The position numbers and the translations under genes are program-made. Of a stretch of DNA of 64,000 nucleotides, positions 1 through 10,761 are shown piece by piece. Each line of letters opens with the position of its first letter. Within the stretch, counting starts at the first letter, position 1. This DNA is from Paraescarpia echinospica (taxonomy: Eukaryota; Annelida; Polychaeta; Sabellida; Siboglinidae), in contig CM034544.1 of assembly GCA_020002185.1 (NCBI GenBank), forward strand, positions 37,581,701-37,645,700. Direction: 5' to 3'. Below the pieces are notes generated by a model, which was given only the letters and a program-made list of their open reading frames with translations, did no database searches and was not told the DNA's origin.

Positions 1-61
1 CGCCGTTGGTATCTTACTGAGACATGTGACCCGCCGTCGGTATCTTACTAAGACAGTGAAC
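1..61. repeat. 31-bp tandem repeat, two copies
   Basis: The first 30 bases recur from position 32 with a few changes (shared core ggtatcttact). The array may extend beyond the left edge of the window. Confidence 0.6.
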
Positions 62-519
62 CAGGTAGTAAGTCCCACAGGTCTACTCTACACATGAGCT
101 AAAAATAGCCATCTACATCACGTCTGATCAATCTTGTGATTAGGGCAAATATACATATCTTATAATTGTCCAATGTCCAGTTTATTATTGTCTCAATAAA
201 TTACCCTAAACTATCAGATCTAACAGAATACACGCATTCATAAACACACAAACTAAAAATATAATAAACAGCAACATTCAAAATGACACTGTTTATCAAA
301 ACTTGCCTTTTACAGTCTGCTTCAAGTTTGGCAACAAATGAACAACTACTGAATGTTTCAACAAACGAGGAATCATTTTAAAACTCAATATCTCTGTGTC
401 CCAAACACGTATAAAACTCCGTCCATGACGCCAGTAACACCCACTGGGCTGTGACTGGTCACATATTGTTCTAAATGTATTATTCCTCTATTTGTTGCAA
501 TAGACCATCAAAATGAGAC

Positions 520-1097
520 TGATGAGGTGTGCGTGGTCCAGCGCCCCGCCCTCCTGGTCCCTCAGGCCTTTCACCGCCTGATGCAACCACACACTCACAT
601 CTTGACCATGGTCAAGTATAACAACACCAAGGATGATGACACCACATATTTGACCTGCTAATCCTGTGTAACGTTCCTTTGATAATTACACTGCCTATTT
701 GACAAATGTAATCGAGTGTGAGGATGTTAAATAGCAGATTATTCAACTTTGTAAACAAACATATACCATTGTGCTACCTCTGCAACATGTCTCTGTAGAT
801 TCCTTCATCAACCCCAGACCAGTTCTCGTGGCTAATAATTGATGTGTACCATAAGTATCACATTACTACACTCGGGCAGGGATCACCACTTTTCCAGCTG
901 ACAGTTGTTTCATGAAATCTATCCTTTTCGGTAATTATTTGTGTAAATATCAAAGCGACCGACATTTACTCAACCCAGTTGTGTTGTGGCGATGGGGGAG
1001 AAAGGATACCAACTCCCAGCACCTTCCTGTCCAGGGACTCCAGGGTGACGGGATGACCGGTCGACTGCAGCAGCTGCCACAGACCCTTCACCCCCAT
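520..1097 (-). CDS. ercc5: ERCC5/XPG-like DNA repair endonuclease, first two coding exons (partial)
   Basis: XPG is the structure-specific 3' endonuclease of nucleotide excision repair, in the FEN1 nuclease family. The start codon is at 1097-1095 on the minus strand. Exon 1 (1097-1010) encodes MGVKGLWQLLQSTGHPVTLE and nine more residues, the hallmark MGVxGLWxLL amino end of XPG. It is 29 codons plus one base, then a GT donor at 1009. Exon 2 starts at 600 after an AG acceptor (602-601) and continues DVSVWLHQAVKGLRD..GGALDHAHLI, matching the VDISIWLNQALKGVRD region. The intron (601-1009) splits the codon of the first metal-binding aspartate. Beyond HLI (about 520) the similarity stops; donor-like GT dinucleotides occur at 519 and 505, so the exon end is uncertain. 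Later exons lie left of the window. No frameshift or stop is seen in the two exons. Assignment by family motif is strong; expression is unknown. Confidence 0.85.
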
Positions 1098-2160
1098 TCT
1101 TCCTTAGGTTGTCATCCCGATGGGAAACATCCGACAGCTGTACACTGAAACATGTCAACAGACAACACCATTATTCATAGTTTTAAGCACCATCATGTAG
1201 GTAGATGTTTGTGTTGTCACGTACACAAGCTGTGTGTAATGCTTCCCTTCCTAAATCTCTAAATCTTTGGCTGCCCATGCTGTAACGTTGAATTCTGAGT
1301 TAAACTATGATTTTAAACTGTTTTTAAGAAACTGTATGTACAATATTTACTTATTTGATTATACTTTGGCATTTGATGTTATTTGATAAATTGGGAATTT
1401 TGTAAAATTACCAGTCATCAGCTGTGGCCAACGGAATAATAAACCATAATGGTACAGTTATATTTCATTGTTTGCACCATGTTAAATGAAAGTGCATATA
1501 TTATGTAAAAAAATGTTTATATGGTGTTGAGGAAAGTGATATAATATAGTGTATGGGCCCTATGGGACATGTTAATTTACTGAAAATTGGTATCGACAGG
1601 TGGACAATCTCAAACTTTAATGATGACCCTTGCACATCCCTATTCATGATTATACCTGGTGATTCATGTTTTATTGCGCCTCTCAGCTCAGGTTTCTGAT
1701 GTTATAAGCATCTAATAAGCAGACCTCGGGTTGATCCCACATCACCAATTCCGATTCCAACTAATTTTTTTGATTCCATATCTGATTCCACCCACACTAT
1801 GGCGATTCTGATTCCAACAAACTAAATTTTATTCCAATTCTACCCACACTATGGCGATTCTGATTCCAACTAATATTATTCAATAACAAATGATGGCTTC
1901 GCCCAGTGATGTTTGTCTTGCTTTGCTTCCTCAACTCCACATTATACTTATTTTACATAACACACCATTTTAAGATAAAATGCCACAAAAGACAAAAATC
2001 ATATCCATATGCTATCCGATTCCAATACCACTACATTCATTCTGAGTGATTCTGATTCAAGAATTTGAGTCACAATCTGCCTTTGATTCCGATTCCGGAA
2101 TTGTCCCGGGTCTGTTAGAAGTACACTATTATTATATTTGCATATGTTTTGTTATGGTAC
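1098..2160. other. Non-coding, with degenerate gattcc-rich repeat
   Basis: This is the upstream side of the ERCC5-like gene and should contain its promoter and 5' leader, but no clear core element was found. From 1738 to 2100 the sequence is full of gattcc/gattctg words. A 30-bp phrase (cccacactatggcgattctg) occurs at about 1790 and again at about 1844. Such words are seen in old degenerate DNA-transposon remnants, but no terminal repeats were found here. Confidence 0.4.
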
Positions 2161-2202
2161 AAAGTATAGTGTAAAGTCTTAAACCATGATAGCTACATGT
2201 AG

Positions 2203-2532
2203 ATGATTGTAAGTTCTGTGCCAGCCCTGACTGAACTACTGCCCCCTCCCCTCCACCCACCCACCCCTCAACCCTACCTTCCATCTCCCCGACATACCTC
2301 ATTAAAATATACCACTAAATCCCATCACTACAATATTTTTCTTTCCTGCGGCAAAGTTACTGCAATATTCAGCAAGTTGAAAGTAGCTAAATATAACAAA
2401 AACAGCAACTGTCAATACGCAATTTGGGATGTAAAAGATCCACTGGCACTGTCCAGTGAGTACGACAAGCACCCTGTCAGTGACCACCCTCAGTGCCAGC
2501 ATAGAAAGTTCGGCCTGGCGATAATGTTCTAA
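2203..2532 (+). other. Unrecognised open frame, possible exon
   Basis: A 109-codon frame is open here. Its first third is a proline-rich translation of a C-rich tract and is unlikely to be protein. The last third (from about 2355) has a more protein-like composition, including HPVSDHPQCQHRKFGLAIM, and follows a pyrimidine-rich stretch ending in aag near 2357 that could be an acceptor. I do not recognise the family. It could be an exon of a plus-strand neighbour of the ERCC5-like gene, or chance. Confidence 0.15.
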
Positions 2533-3000
2533 AAGGCTGATTAGTTGAATGAGACCTCATTAGATCATAACATTGTAACCACAATATATACATATTAGTC
2601 AGTTAATAGAACGTTGCCGAGCGCTAGAAACAACTAGAATTAGAAGAATGTAACCTATTATCGCCCATAAGGCATAACAAAATCTATTGCGTTAAACATT
2701 GTGTATTTCATCAAAAAGTTGTTGCCAACATTCATGTACAATGACATCTTAATTGAATTATCGACACTGTTCTAAGCTAATGTATCTACATAGTACACGT
2801 TTAGAACTGCTCAAGTTTGCATCGTCCTCTTAGTCTTACTTTATTTACATTTTGACAGATGTCAAAATCGAAGAGCGCGCCCTGTCGGCGCATGGTGACA
2901 TTTCACAATGCGGATGTGACCGTGGCCTAACAACGGACTGAACGTACAAGTGGTTGATGTTTGCTGCATAAAAAACAGGTACGATGTATTTAAGTAACAA

Positions 3001-4000
3001 NNNNNNNNNNNNNNNNNNNNNNNNNNNNNNNNNNNNNNNNNNNNNNNNNNNNNNNNNNNNNNNNNNNNNNNNNNNNNNNNNNNNNNNNNNNNNNNNNNNN
3101 NNNNNNNNNNNNNNNNNNNNNNNNNNNNNNNNNNNNNNNNNNNNNNNNNNNNNNNNNNNNNNNNNNNNNNNNNNNNNNNNNNNNNNNNNNNNNNNNNNNN
3201 NNNNNNNNNNNNNNNNNNNNNNNNNNNNNNNNNNNNNNNNNNNNNNNNNNNNNNNNNNNNNNNNNNNNNNNNNNNNNNNNNNNNNNNNNNNNNNNNNNNN
3301 NNNNNNNNNNNNNNNNNNNNNNNNNNNNNNNNNNNNNNNNNNNNNNNNNNNNNNNNNNNNNNNNNNNNNNNNNNNNNNNNNNNNNNNNNNNNNNNNNNNN
3401 NNNNNNNNNNNNNNNNNNNNNNNNNNNNNNNNNNNNNNNNNNNNNNNNNNNNNNNNNNNNNNNNNNNNNNNNNNNNNNNNNNNNNNNNNNNNNNNNNNNN
3501 NNNNNNNNNNNNNNNNNNNNNNNNNNNNNNNNNNNNNNNNNNNNNNNNNNNNNNNNNNNNNNNNNNNNNNNNNNNNNNNNNNNNNNNNNNNNNNNNNNNN
3601 NNNNNNNNNNNNNNNNNNNNNNNNNNNNNNNNNNNNNNNNNNNNNNNNNNNNNNNNNNNNNNNNNNNNNNNNNNNNNNNNNNNNNNNNNNNNNNNNNNNN
3701 NNNNNNNNNNNNNNNNNNNNNNNNNNNNNNNNNNNNNNNNNNNNNNNNNNNNNNNNNNNNNNNNNNNNNNNNNNNNNNNNNNNNNNNNNNNNNNNNNNNN
3801 NNNNNNNNNNNNNNNNNNNNNNNNNNNNNNNNNNNNNNNNNNNNNNNNNNNNNNNNNNNNNNNNNNNNNNNNNNNNNNNNNNNNNNNNNNNNNNNNNNNN
3901 NNNNNNNNNNNNNNNNNNNNNNNNNNNNNNNNNNNNNNNNNNNNNNNNNNNNNNNNNNNNNNNNNNNNNNNNNNNNNNNNNNNNNNNNNNNNNNNNNNNN
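3001..4000. other. Assembly gap, exactly 1000 N
   Basis: All positions are N. The exact round length suggests a placeholder rather than a measured gap. The right edge lies inside a Gypsy RNase H gene, so the gap probably hides the 5' part of that element; reading frames reported across it are artefacts. Confidence 0.99.
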
Positions 4001-6255
4001 TAGCACTCAAGTGGGCCGTGTCTGAGAAGTACCAGGACTATCTGTACGGACACCAATTTGTGGTCATGACTGATATCAACCCATTGGCCTATGTCCTGAC
4101 TTCTGCAAAGCTGGATGCGACAAGTCACCGGTGGCTAACAGAACTTGCAACTTATGATTTCAGCATCAAGTACCGATCGGGAAAAAATAATGCTGATGCC
4201 GATGCCCTCTCGAGAATGCACACCAAGCCTGCACAAGGAGGACACTTACCTGAACCTGTGGTACAGGCTGTGTGTGAGATGGCAGTAATGGAAGAAGATG
4301 ATGGCACATTTGGCCTGATTGAGGTGATGTGCTGCAGCCAAGCAGCTGTAACCTACGAGGAGGAACTGGTAGATGCCGGAGGGACAAAGATCAATGACCC
4401 TAATTTGGAGCTCATCCAAAGAAAAAATCCGGTGATCAAGAAGATGCTAATGTTGCTGAGACAGGGCAGGAAACCCAGTCTAGATCAACAGCACAAACTA
4501 GAGCAGGAATCACCAGAGTTCAAGATATAAATGAAGGAAAGGATAAGCTATGTATACGAGATGGTTTGTTTCACAGAAAGAGAGTACACCAGGACGGTAA
4601 CGAATCGTTCCAGCTAGTTCTTCCAGCGACAAAGAGAGACGAAGCAATGATGGGTCTGCATGATCAGTTAGGCCACTTGGGAAGAACTAGGACCCTAGAC
4701 CTTGTTCGTGCCAGATTCTTCTGGCCACACATGGCAGAAGATGTGCGCAAGAAACTGCAAACATGTGAAGCCAGTATACGAACAAAAGTCAACCCAGATG
4801 GAGCACCACTTGTGAACATTCGCACACATCAAAATGAGGGATTGAAAATGTATTAGTCATGACTGACCACTTCACTCGGTATGCCCAGGCTGTTCCAACA
4901 CGCAATCAGACTGCCAAGACCACAGCAAAAGTTTTGTATAACACATTTCTACACTATGGTTTTCCACAGAGACTCCATTCGGCCCAGGGTAGAAATTTTG
5001 AGAGTCATGTCATCAAAGAATTGTGTCAACTTGCAGGGATTGAATAAAGCCGAACTACACCGTTTCATCCAATGGGAAATGGGCAGTGTGAAAAGTTCAA
5101 TTCAACACTGATGAACATGTTAGGTACATTAAGTGTAACGAAGAAGGCCAACTGGAAGGCTTATGTACCAACATTGGTGCATGCATACAATGCTACCAGA
5201 AACGAAGCAACAAGCTTCTCGCCATTCTACCTGGTATTTGGCAGACACCCACGACTGCCAATCGATCTGGCCATGGGTGTAGAATCAAGTGAACGTCAAT
5301 CAGAAGTGGCAGACCACACTGATTACTCCAAGCAGCTGCGGGAACGGTTGGAATCTTCTCATAAGATTGCTACAACAGAAAGCAACAAGTCTGCCAGGCG
5401 TCATAAAAGGCACTACGACAGACGTGCTAGAGGAGGAACAGTTGAAATTGGTGCTCGCGTGTTGGTACGGAACGTTGGTTTGCGAGGCCGCTATAAGCTG
5501 GCAAACCGGTAGGAAGAAGATATATATGTAGTAAAGGGGCAGCCGGAGAGAGAGATTCCTGTGTTTGTGGTGCAGCGAGAAGGAGGGCGTGGAGTCAAGA
5601 GGACACTGCACCGGAACATGTTGCTACCAGTAAACTTCCTTCCACTGTCTGCGAATAAGAAGGAATCTGTGGTGAGAATGCAAAGTCGGCCGGCGGGTGC
5701 AAGGACAGAGAGGCGCGGTGGTGTGTCTGTGCGCGGCTCTGAGAGAGAGAGGAAGAAGAAGCGACACTTACCGAGTACGAGTCGGAGGATGACGACTGTG
5801 TTAGAGTGGTCATGGGGAAGCCACTTGATCCAGTGGCTGGAGAGTTTGTGCCTGCCGCATTAGAACGTGCGTCAGAAGGAACACCTGGAGACATGGATAT
5901 TCCCGATCACAATTGCGAGATGGAACTACTTGATGAGGATGGATGCAGGGAGTATCAGATGTCAGATGAGGAAAGGGACGAAGGAGAGTTTGCTGAGGAT
6001 GGAGACGCGGAATCTGAAGTGTCAGATGAGGAAAAGGGCAAAGGACAGCTTGGTGAGAATGCAGAGATTCCGGACATTGTTGAACGCTCACCGTGTCGGG
6101 TGAGGTTGCCATCACCACCTGTGCGTAACCGGCCAAAGCGGGAATTACGGAAACCTGCTCGTTACACTGACTTTGCACAACAAGTACTGACTCCTGCCTT
6201 AGAACTTTCCATGTTTAATCAAGGATTTTGTGATGTACTTGCTAAATTGTCATAG
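4001..6255 (+). pseudogene. Ty3/Gypsy pol remnant, copy A: RNase H, integrase, acidic tail
   Basis: This is the 3' half of a Gypsy polyprotein, the other half being hidden by the gap. In order: the end of RNase H (4003-4220, with VVMTDINPLAYVLTSAKL and KNNADADALSRMH), a linker to 4530, the H2C2 zinc-binding segment (4566-4780, DQLGHLGRTRTLDL..FFWPHM..CEAS, where the last zinc-ligand region has lost one cysteine), the integrase core (4859-5200) and an acidic tail (5806-6255) ending RPKRELRKPARYTDF. The breaks are a stop at 4528; a deletion near 4825 that removes the segment with the first catalytic Asp (present at 63790-63835 in copy B); Asp to Ala in the second catalytic motif (HSAQGRNF near 4983); a stop near 5047; a stop at 5510; and a frameshift near 5790. 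The catalytic Glu motif GQCEKFN remains. It cannot be active. About 58.5 kb away, copy B of the same family lies in the same orientation. Confidence 0.9.
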
Positions 6256-6332
6256 ACAACATTTGAACATGTGTTCAAGAGTAATATGTATCATTGTGTT
6301 TACTATTGGAATGTCGGGACGACATAAATTGA

Positions 6333-6946
6333 TGGAGGGGGTAGATGTAGCAGTTACTATAGTTAAACACTATAGTTGTCATAGAGCTGCCACACTGTGG
6401 CAGGTATTTAATAAAAGGGTATACTTGACACATTAGCCATCAAGGGATTGAGGTGTCAACCTTGACAGAGTCCTGGCACTGGCTTGTAAAACCACATGTT
6501 GTTACATAGACTCTGCAATTTAAACAGAATTACACCTTTTTACAGGTATGTTACATTATCTACCTTTATGTTATTGTAAACTTAAAGTGCATAGTCTACT
6601 TATATGTTATTTTGAAATACATGTTGCGTTTAATTGTTACTTGTTATATTAGTGTTATATAGTCATTGACAATAACTAATTGTCACCTATCATATATGTC
6701 AATAACACTATGTCTACAAGTGTTTTACTTAATATGTTCTGTGTTTGATACAAGGCATTGATACAGTTGTAGCAGTTGTTTCTTGTATCTATTGTATTGT
6801 ACATGTACTGGACAGAGTCCTGGCACTGGCTGGTAAAGCCACATGTTGTTACATAGACTCTGCAATTAAAACAGAATTACACCTTTTTACAGGTATGTTA
6901 CATTATCTACCTTTATGTTTTTGTAAACTAAAAGTGCGTAGTCTAA
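6333..6946 (+). mobile_element. Probable polypurine tract and start of 3' LTR of Gypsy copy A
   Basis: About 80 bases after the pol tail a purine tract (tggagggggtaga, 6333-6345) is followed by TGTAGCAGTTACTATAG at 6346, the expected position and TG start of a 3' LTR. An aataaa lies near 6409. A 135-bp block (6464-6598) recurs at 6811-6946, and tgtagcagtt also recurs near 6768, so two LTR-like units may lie in tandem. The far end of the LTR could not be fixed. Confidence 0.5.
6464..6946. repeat. 135-bp direct repeat, 347 bp apart
   Basis: 6464-6598 and 6811-6946 share gacagagtcctggcactggc and then nearly every base up to tagtcta, with scattered single-base changes. Position and orientation fit a duplicated LTR segment of the adjacent Gypsy remnant. 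Confidence 0.75.
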
Positions 6947-7016
6947 AACAGCATTACACCTTTTACAGGTGTGGAATTGTAGTGATTCTCTCGAACTACC
7001 GAACTGAGCGAACCGC

Positions 7017-7130
7017 GAGACTTGGTATGGTAAAATACCTCTCACGATTTCTGCCTGATCTTGCATGTATGATTTACCAGTTGAGAGTGCTGATGAAATC
7101 CGATGTGCACTTCCAATCGGGTCAAGAGTA
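7017..7130 (+). pseudogene. Gypsy reverse-transcriptase fragment of a second family
   Basis: A 37-codon piece reads GMVKYLSRFLPDLA then LRVLMKSDVHF, the conserved stretch between the RT palm and RNase H of Gypsy polymerases (LGMVxYLxxFxPxL...LRxLLKxD). It differs from the equivalent region in the copy at 62600, so it belongs to another Gypsy family. Nothing of the element remains on either side. Confidence 0.65.
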
Positions 7131-7158
7131 GCAAGTTAGGTACAAATCGTCAGGTAGA

Positions 7159-7262
7159 ATCCGTTATCCGTCGGCGGAAGGTGGACAAAGTAGTTCCGGT
7201 TTTCCATGTTAAACGATAGGGAGGCAGTTCCGATTGCTCCGCTCCGACAAATAACGGATTCC
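7159..7262. repeat. Imperfect inverted repeat (small hairpin)
   Basis: gaatccgttatccgtcggcg near 7159 is inverted near 7262 (cgctccgacaaataacggat region) with two or three mismatches. It is a potential hairpin of about 25-bp arms, perhaps an old miniature element. Confidence 0.4.
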
Positions 7263-7321
7263 AACTCCCAAGAGGCACCTTACGTTTCAGTAACGTCATT
7301 GAATATCCTTGGGCCAAGGCT

Positions 7322-7432
7322 TAGCCTATGGACTGAGCCGCTGTATGATCGATGACGACATGACTAAAAGTAGGCCGAATCATTGCCTATGGACTGAAAC
7401 CTTATTTGATTGATGACGACTTGTCTAAAATG
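7322..7432. repeat. Diverged 61-bp tandem duplication
   Basis: gcctatggactga and gatgacgac(a/t)tg(a/t)ctaaaa occur at 7324 and again at 7385 with the same internal spacing. Confidence 0.5.
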
Positions 7433-7483
7433 TGGTGTTATAAAAAGGCGTAATTTATAATAAAAGCATTATCAATTCAACGG

Positions 7484-7887
7484 ATGCTTATTTATCAGAA
7501 GTACGTGTGCCTCGGTGTAGCGTGCTCGGAACTCTTCTGTTCACGATCTACTGCCTTGGACTCAACCATGTTTTTTGAACATCATCAACATGCTATCATA
7601 TGTATGCTGATGATTCACAATTATATGTGGACTTTCCCGGTGACCAGCCACTTACAATGGCCACCGATCGAATATATCGTTGTACCACCGATGTGAAAGC
7701 GTGGATGTCTTTCCATAATCTCCTGCTTAACGAGAATAAAACCGAGGTCATATCTGCAGTGAACAATCGGACACTTGTTCACCCGCCTGTTGACCACGTC
7801 ATTAACGTATGTGGGTGTGCTGTTTCGCCGAAGCCGGTTATCCACGACATCGGCGTTCTACGCGACAACACTGTTAAAGTTTGTTGA
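7484..7887 (+). pseudogene. CR1/L2-like LINE reverse-transcriptase fragment
   Basis: This fragment covers the catalytic part of a non-LTR reverse transcriptase. The motif around SVLGTLLFTIY is readable near 7510-7560, then after a frameshift MYADDSQLYVDF (YADD catalytic pair, from 7600), WMSFHNLLLNENKTEV and the IGV segment follow. The upstream palm and everything after IGVLRDN are missing. It ends abruptly near 7885, where a LINE in the opposite orientation begins. Confidence 0.75.
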
Positions 7888-9070
7888 AAATTGTGCTGGG
7901 GTGTAGTATTTACATTGCGTAGGCAAATCGTTATACAACAAACAATCAGTATCAATATCGTGTTTGTAACAGTGTTCATTATAATCAAACGGTGTATCAC
8001 ACGGAGGCGTTAACTCGTCATTTTGTTGTGTAGTTGACGCCATGGTTAAGTCATCACAAAATCGTTTGCCAGGATAGTCAATAGGTACTTGGTTATTTAA
8101 CCACGGTTTGCGACATCATGTCGCTCTCTTACCACCAGTTTGTCAAATGACAAATATGCGACTTTGCCCACTTCCCTGGCCTTCATCATTTTTGGTAGCA
8201 GTTCTTTCCGCCTCGCCATGACCCTCTGCGAATAGTCCTCGTTCACGTAAATGCCACGAGGCCGTTTCTTCTTCGCCGCCTGCAGAACCAGCTCGCGGAC
8301 CTTGAACGACTCGAACTTGACCACGATGGTCCGGGCTCTCGGCCCCGTGCCGCCAGTTCGGTGCGATGTTGATGGCGCGCACGTGAGCTTCGGGGAGTTC
8401 TAAGGCGGTTGTCATAACCCTGCGCGCGCACTTATCCGTCTGCTCTCGCCGTCGACCTCAGCAACGCCGTCGAAACGTAGATTACAGCGTCTTGACTGGT
8501 TTTCTTGGTAGTCAATAGCGTGCTCGACTTTCTTGATCATTTCTTCAAATTTGATCATCTTCTTCGACAGATCGTCAATGTTTTCCTTCGACTGCTTCTC
8601 TTTGATCTCCTCGAGTTGGGTTTGCGTGAACTGCAGGCTGACTCGGAGTTCGGTCAACGCGGTGGTTGTCTCACGCATAAAGCAGTCCATCCTCCTGTTG
8701 GTTTCAGCTACCGCGCTTTGCAAGCACGCTTGGTACGCATCTTGTTGTATTTTCAGGAGCTTCTCAACGAATGTACTGTAGGTCTGGCTTCGTCCGCGTC
8801 AGCGCTTATTTCTAGGTGGATATCGGCAGCAGGGGTCTCGGTGGCACCACTTACGCCCGTTCCGGTCTTGGGCGGCTTTGCCTTAGCCTTAGGCATCACG
8901 GTTTGTGAGTGTCAGACGCGTAGCAGCAAACAATGGCTTACCGTTAACGCTCATGAGTGGACACTTCAGCGGCCATTGTTCGTCATCAATGTGTCCAGGT
9001 GAATGTTATGACTCCGTGTCAGCGAAGATGAAATTTCCCGCGCCGTATTGTCCAGATGTTCACGTATTTG
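7858..9070 (-). mobile_element. 5' half of a two-ORF LINE (5' UTR, ORF1, start of ORF2)
   Basis: Reading the minus strand: a 5' leader (about 9070-8900), ORF1 from MPKAKAKPPKTGTG at about 8896 down to 8097, and the first 60 codons of a second ORF (8043-7858). ORF1 has a lysine/proline-rich start, a coiled coil (QFTQTQLEEIKEKQ), NLRFDGVAE, and an RNA-binding carboxy end (RGIYVNEDYSQRVMARRKEL...KVAYLSFDKLVV) typical of invertebrate LINE ORF1 proteins. Frameshifts occur near 8760 and 8430. The ORF2 start (CKYYTPAQF) matches the lead-in of CR1/jockey-like ORF2. LINE copies usually lose the 5' end; this one keeps it and lacks the 3' end, so a rearrangement truncated it. A related 5' piece lies at 15240-15640. 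Confidence 0.75.
8097..8896 (-). pseudogene. LINE ORF1 (nucleic-acid-binding protein), frameshifted
   Basis: ORF1 proteins bind LINE RNA and act as chaperones in retrotransposition. Here a coiled-coil segment (8640-8560, heptad-like LEEIKEKQSKENIDDLSKKM) precedes NLRFDGV at about 8480 and a basic carboxy domain at 8330-8100 with KKRPRGIYVNEDYSQ and KVAYLSFDKLVV. The reading is broken near 8760 and again near 8430, so no full protein can be made. The start MPKAKAK is the first Met in frame with that amino end. Confidence 0.65.
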
Positions 9071-9534
9071 GCTGTACAAGTTGTGAATTTCTTCACATAT
9101 ATGAAGATTCACTTACTCGCCTGCGCAAAACTCAATCTTTATATTAATCGCACGCATACAACCGGACAAAAACACAATTTATTGCGAAGCTCGTAACACA
9201 CGTCTTATCAATCTAACATAATTTAGTAAGTAATTTAGAATACACATGGCTTTGGAAAATTACGGGAAAAAATACATGTTGTACCATAATATAGACCGAC
9301 AATATCAAGTCGTATCTACTAAGGCAATGACTGTTCAGGCATCCGTGTAACTAGTCCAACTTCACTACGGGGGTAATTGATTAGCCTTCATAAAATAAAA
9401 GAGAAAAGGGCTAATGTAGCAATCATTCAAGCAATTGCTATTGTTCTCATCCACAAATTGTAATAAATATGAAATGACATCTAACGTGTTGTAACGTCCA
9501 TTCAGTAAATCAGTATAATCAGCACACACGAACA

Positions 9535-9868
9535 CTTGCACACACGAACATATGCACACAGGCACTTATACACACATCACACACATACATACATATATAC
9601 ACATACACACATCCATTCATATAGAGACACAAATACACATACGCACGCACATAATTACACACACGTACACGCATATTCGGATACGAATACACACGGATAT
9701 GTATATTAAAACATGCTTATATGCATTCATACATGCATCCGTGCTCAAATACATTCACTAATACGCGTATACAGACACATGCATACGCACATGCTCGCAT
9801 TCACGCAAACATGCATTCATACATGCACATGTTGCGCGCACTTGCTGGATCTGCATGCGCTACTATCC

Positions 9869-9926
<58 letters not shown>

Positions 9927-10320
9927 TCGCACTTATCTCCACATCGCGCGCACATTTGCAGATTGGGCAATCCGAGCGAGTTTTATTGATTTGCGCAATT
10001 TACATAAATCCACCTATGGGGCATCTATGGGTTACCCCTCCAGCCTTGACTAATGTCATATTATTTTATTTTAAATAATCTGCCTTACACGAGACGCAAC
10101 CAATCGATGTGTGCCATACGTAAATATAGCGCCAAACATAAAATGTTATATCAGTCACTATCCGAAGATGGCGCAGCGAAATCCAACGCATTCTGCATAA
10201 TGTGCATAATCAGCAAATGCGTCCAACACATACGTGCACATATGCATCCATGCATACACGCACACATGACGCATGCACGCATACACGCATGCAGTGTGCA
10301 CGCATACTCGCAAACATTCA
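9535..10320. repeat. CA-rich microsatellite region
   Basis: An imperfect (CA)/(CATA)/(CACG) tract runs from about 9535 to 9840, followed by a pure (AC)26 at 9872-9924. Another degenerate CA/GCA tract covers 10225-10315. Histidine/threonine-rich open frames here are translations of the repeat, not genes. Confidence 0.9.
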
Positions 10321-10671
10321 TACTATTAGGTGACTTCGGGTAACATAGGCTTCATATCAAGCTACGTGGTTCAGGTCCAAACAAAAGCAAGAGCAAAACT
10401 TTGTGTTGTATCAAAAAGAATAGAAGGAAAGACGCACCACTCACCCTAAATATCGATCGAAAAGTGAAGCCAGGACAATTAGTGGCGCCACCCGGCGGCT
10501 ATCTAGGAGAAGTTCGCAGTGGAGCTACCTTCACTAAAACAGCGCACAAATCATTATACCTGTACGTATGTACGTATGTATGTATACAAACATACGTTAT
10601 TTTGAAAGCAATTATTTATTCTTCAAATTGGCTCTCGTATTTACAATTTTAAAATAAAGTATATTGGACGC

Positions 10672-10755
10672 AGGTGCCCGCCGAATGCTGATGTCACGTC
10701 TGTAGGTGCCCGCCGTATGCTGATGTCACGTCTGTAGGTGCCCGCCGTATGTTGC
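10672..10755. repeat. 32-bp tandem repeat, about 2.6 copies
   Basis: The unit aggtgcccgccgtatgctga plus 12 bases starts at 10672, 10704 and 10736, the last copy being partial. It lies in the subterminal region of the P-like element, beyond the end of its transposase. Confidence 0.85.
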
Positions 10756-10761
10756 GCCTAC

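Noticed and set aside
2845..4128. Open frames of more than 330 codons across the N gap
   Set aside because: They consist almost wholly of N translated as X; no sequence supports them.
8505..9002. 165-codon plus-strand frame
   Set aside because: Antisense of LINE ORF1; the minus-strand reading has the recognisable protein motifs.
9552..10078. His/Thr-rich frames of about 70-120 codons
   Set aside because: Translations of CA-type microsatellites.
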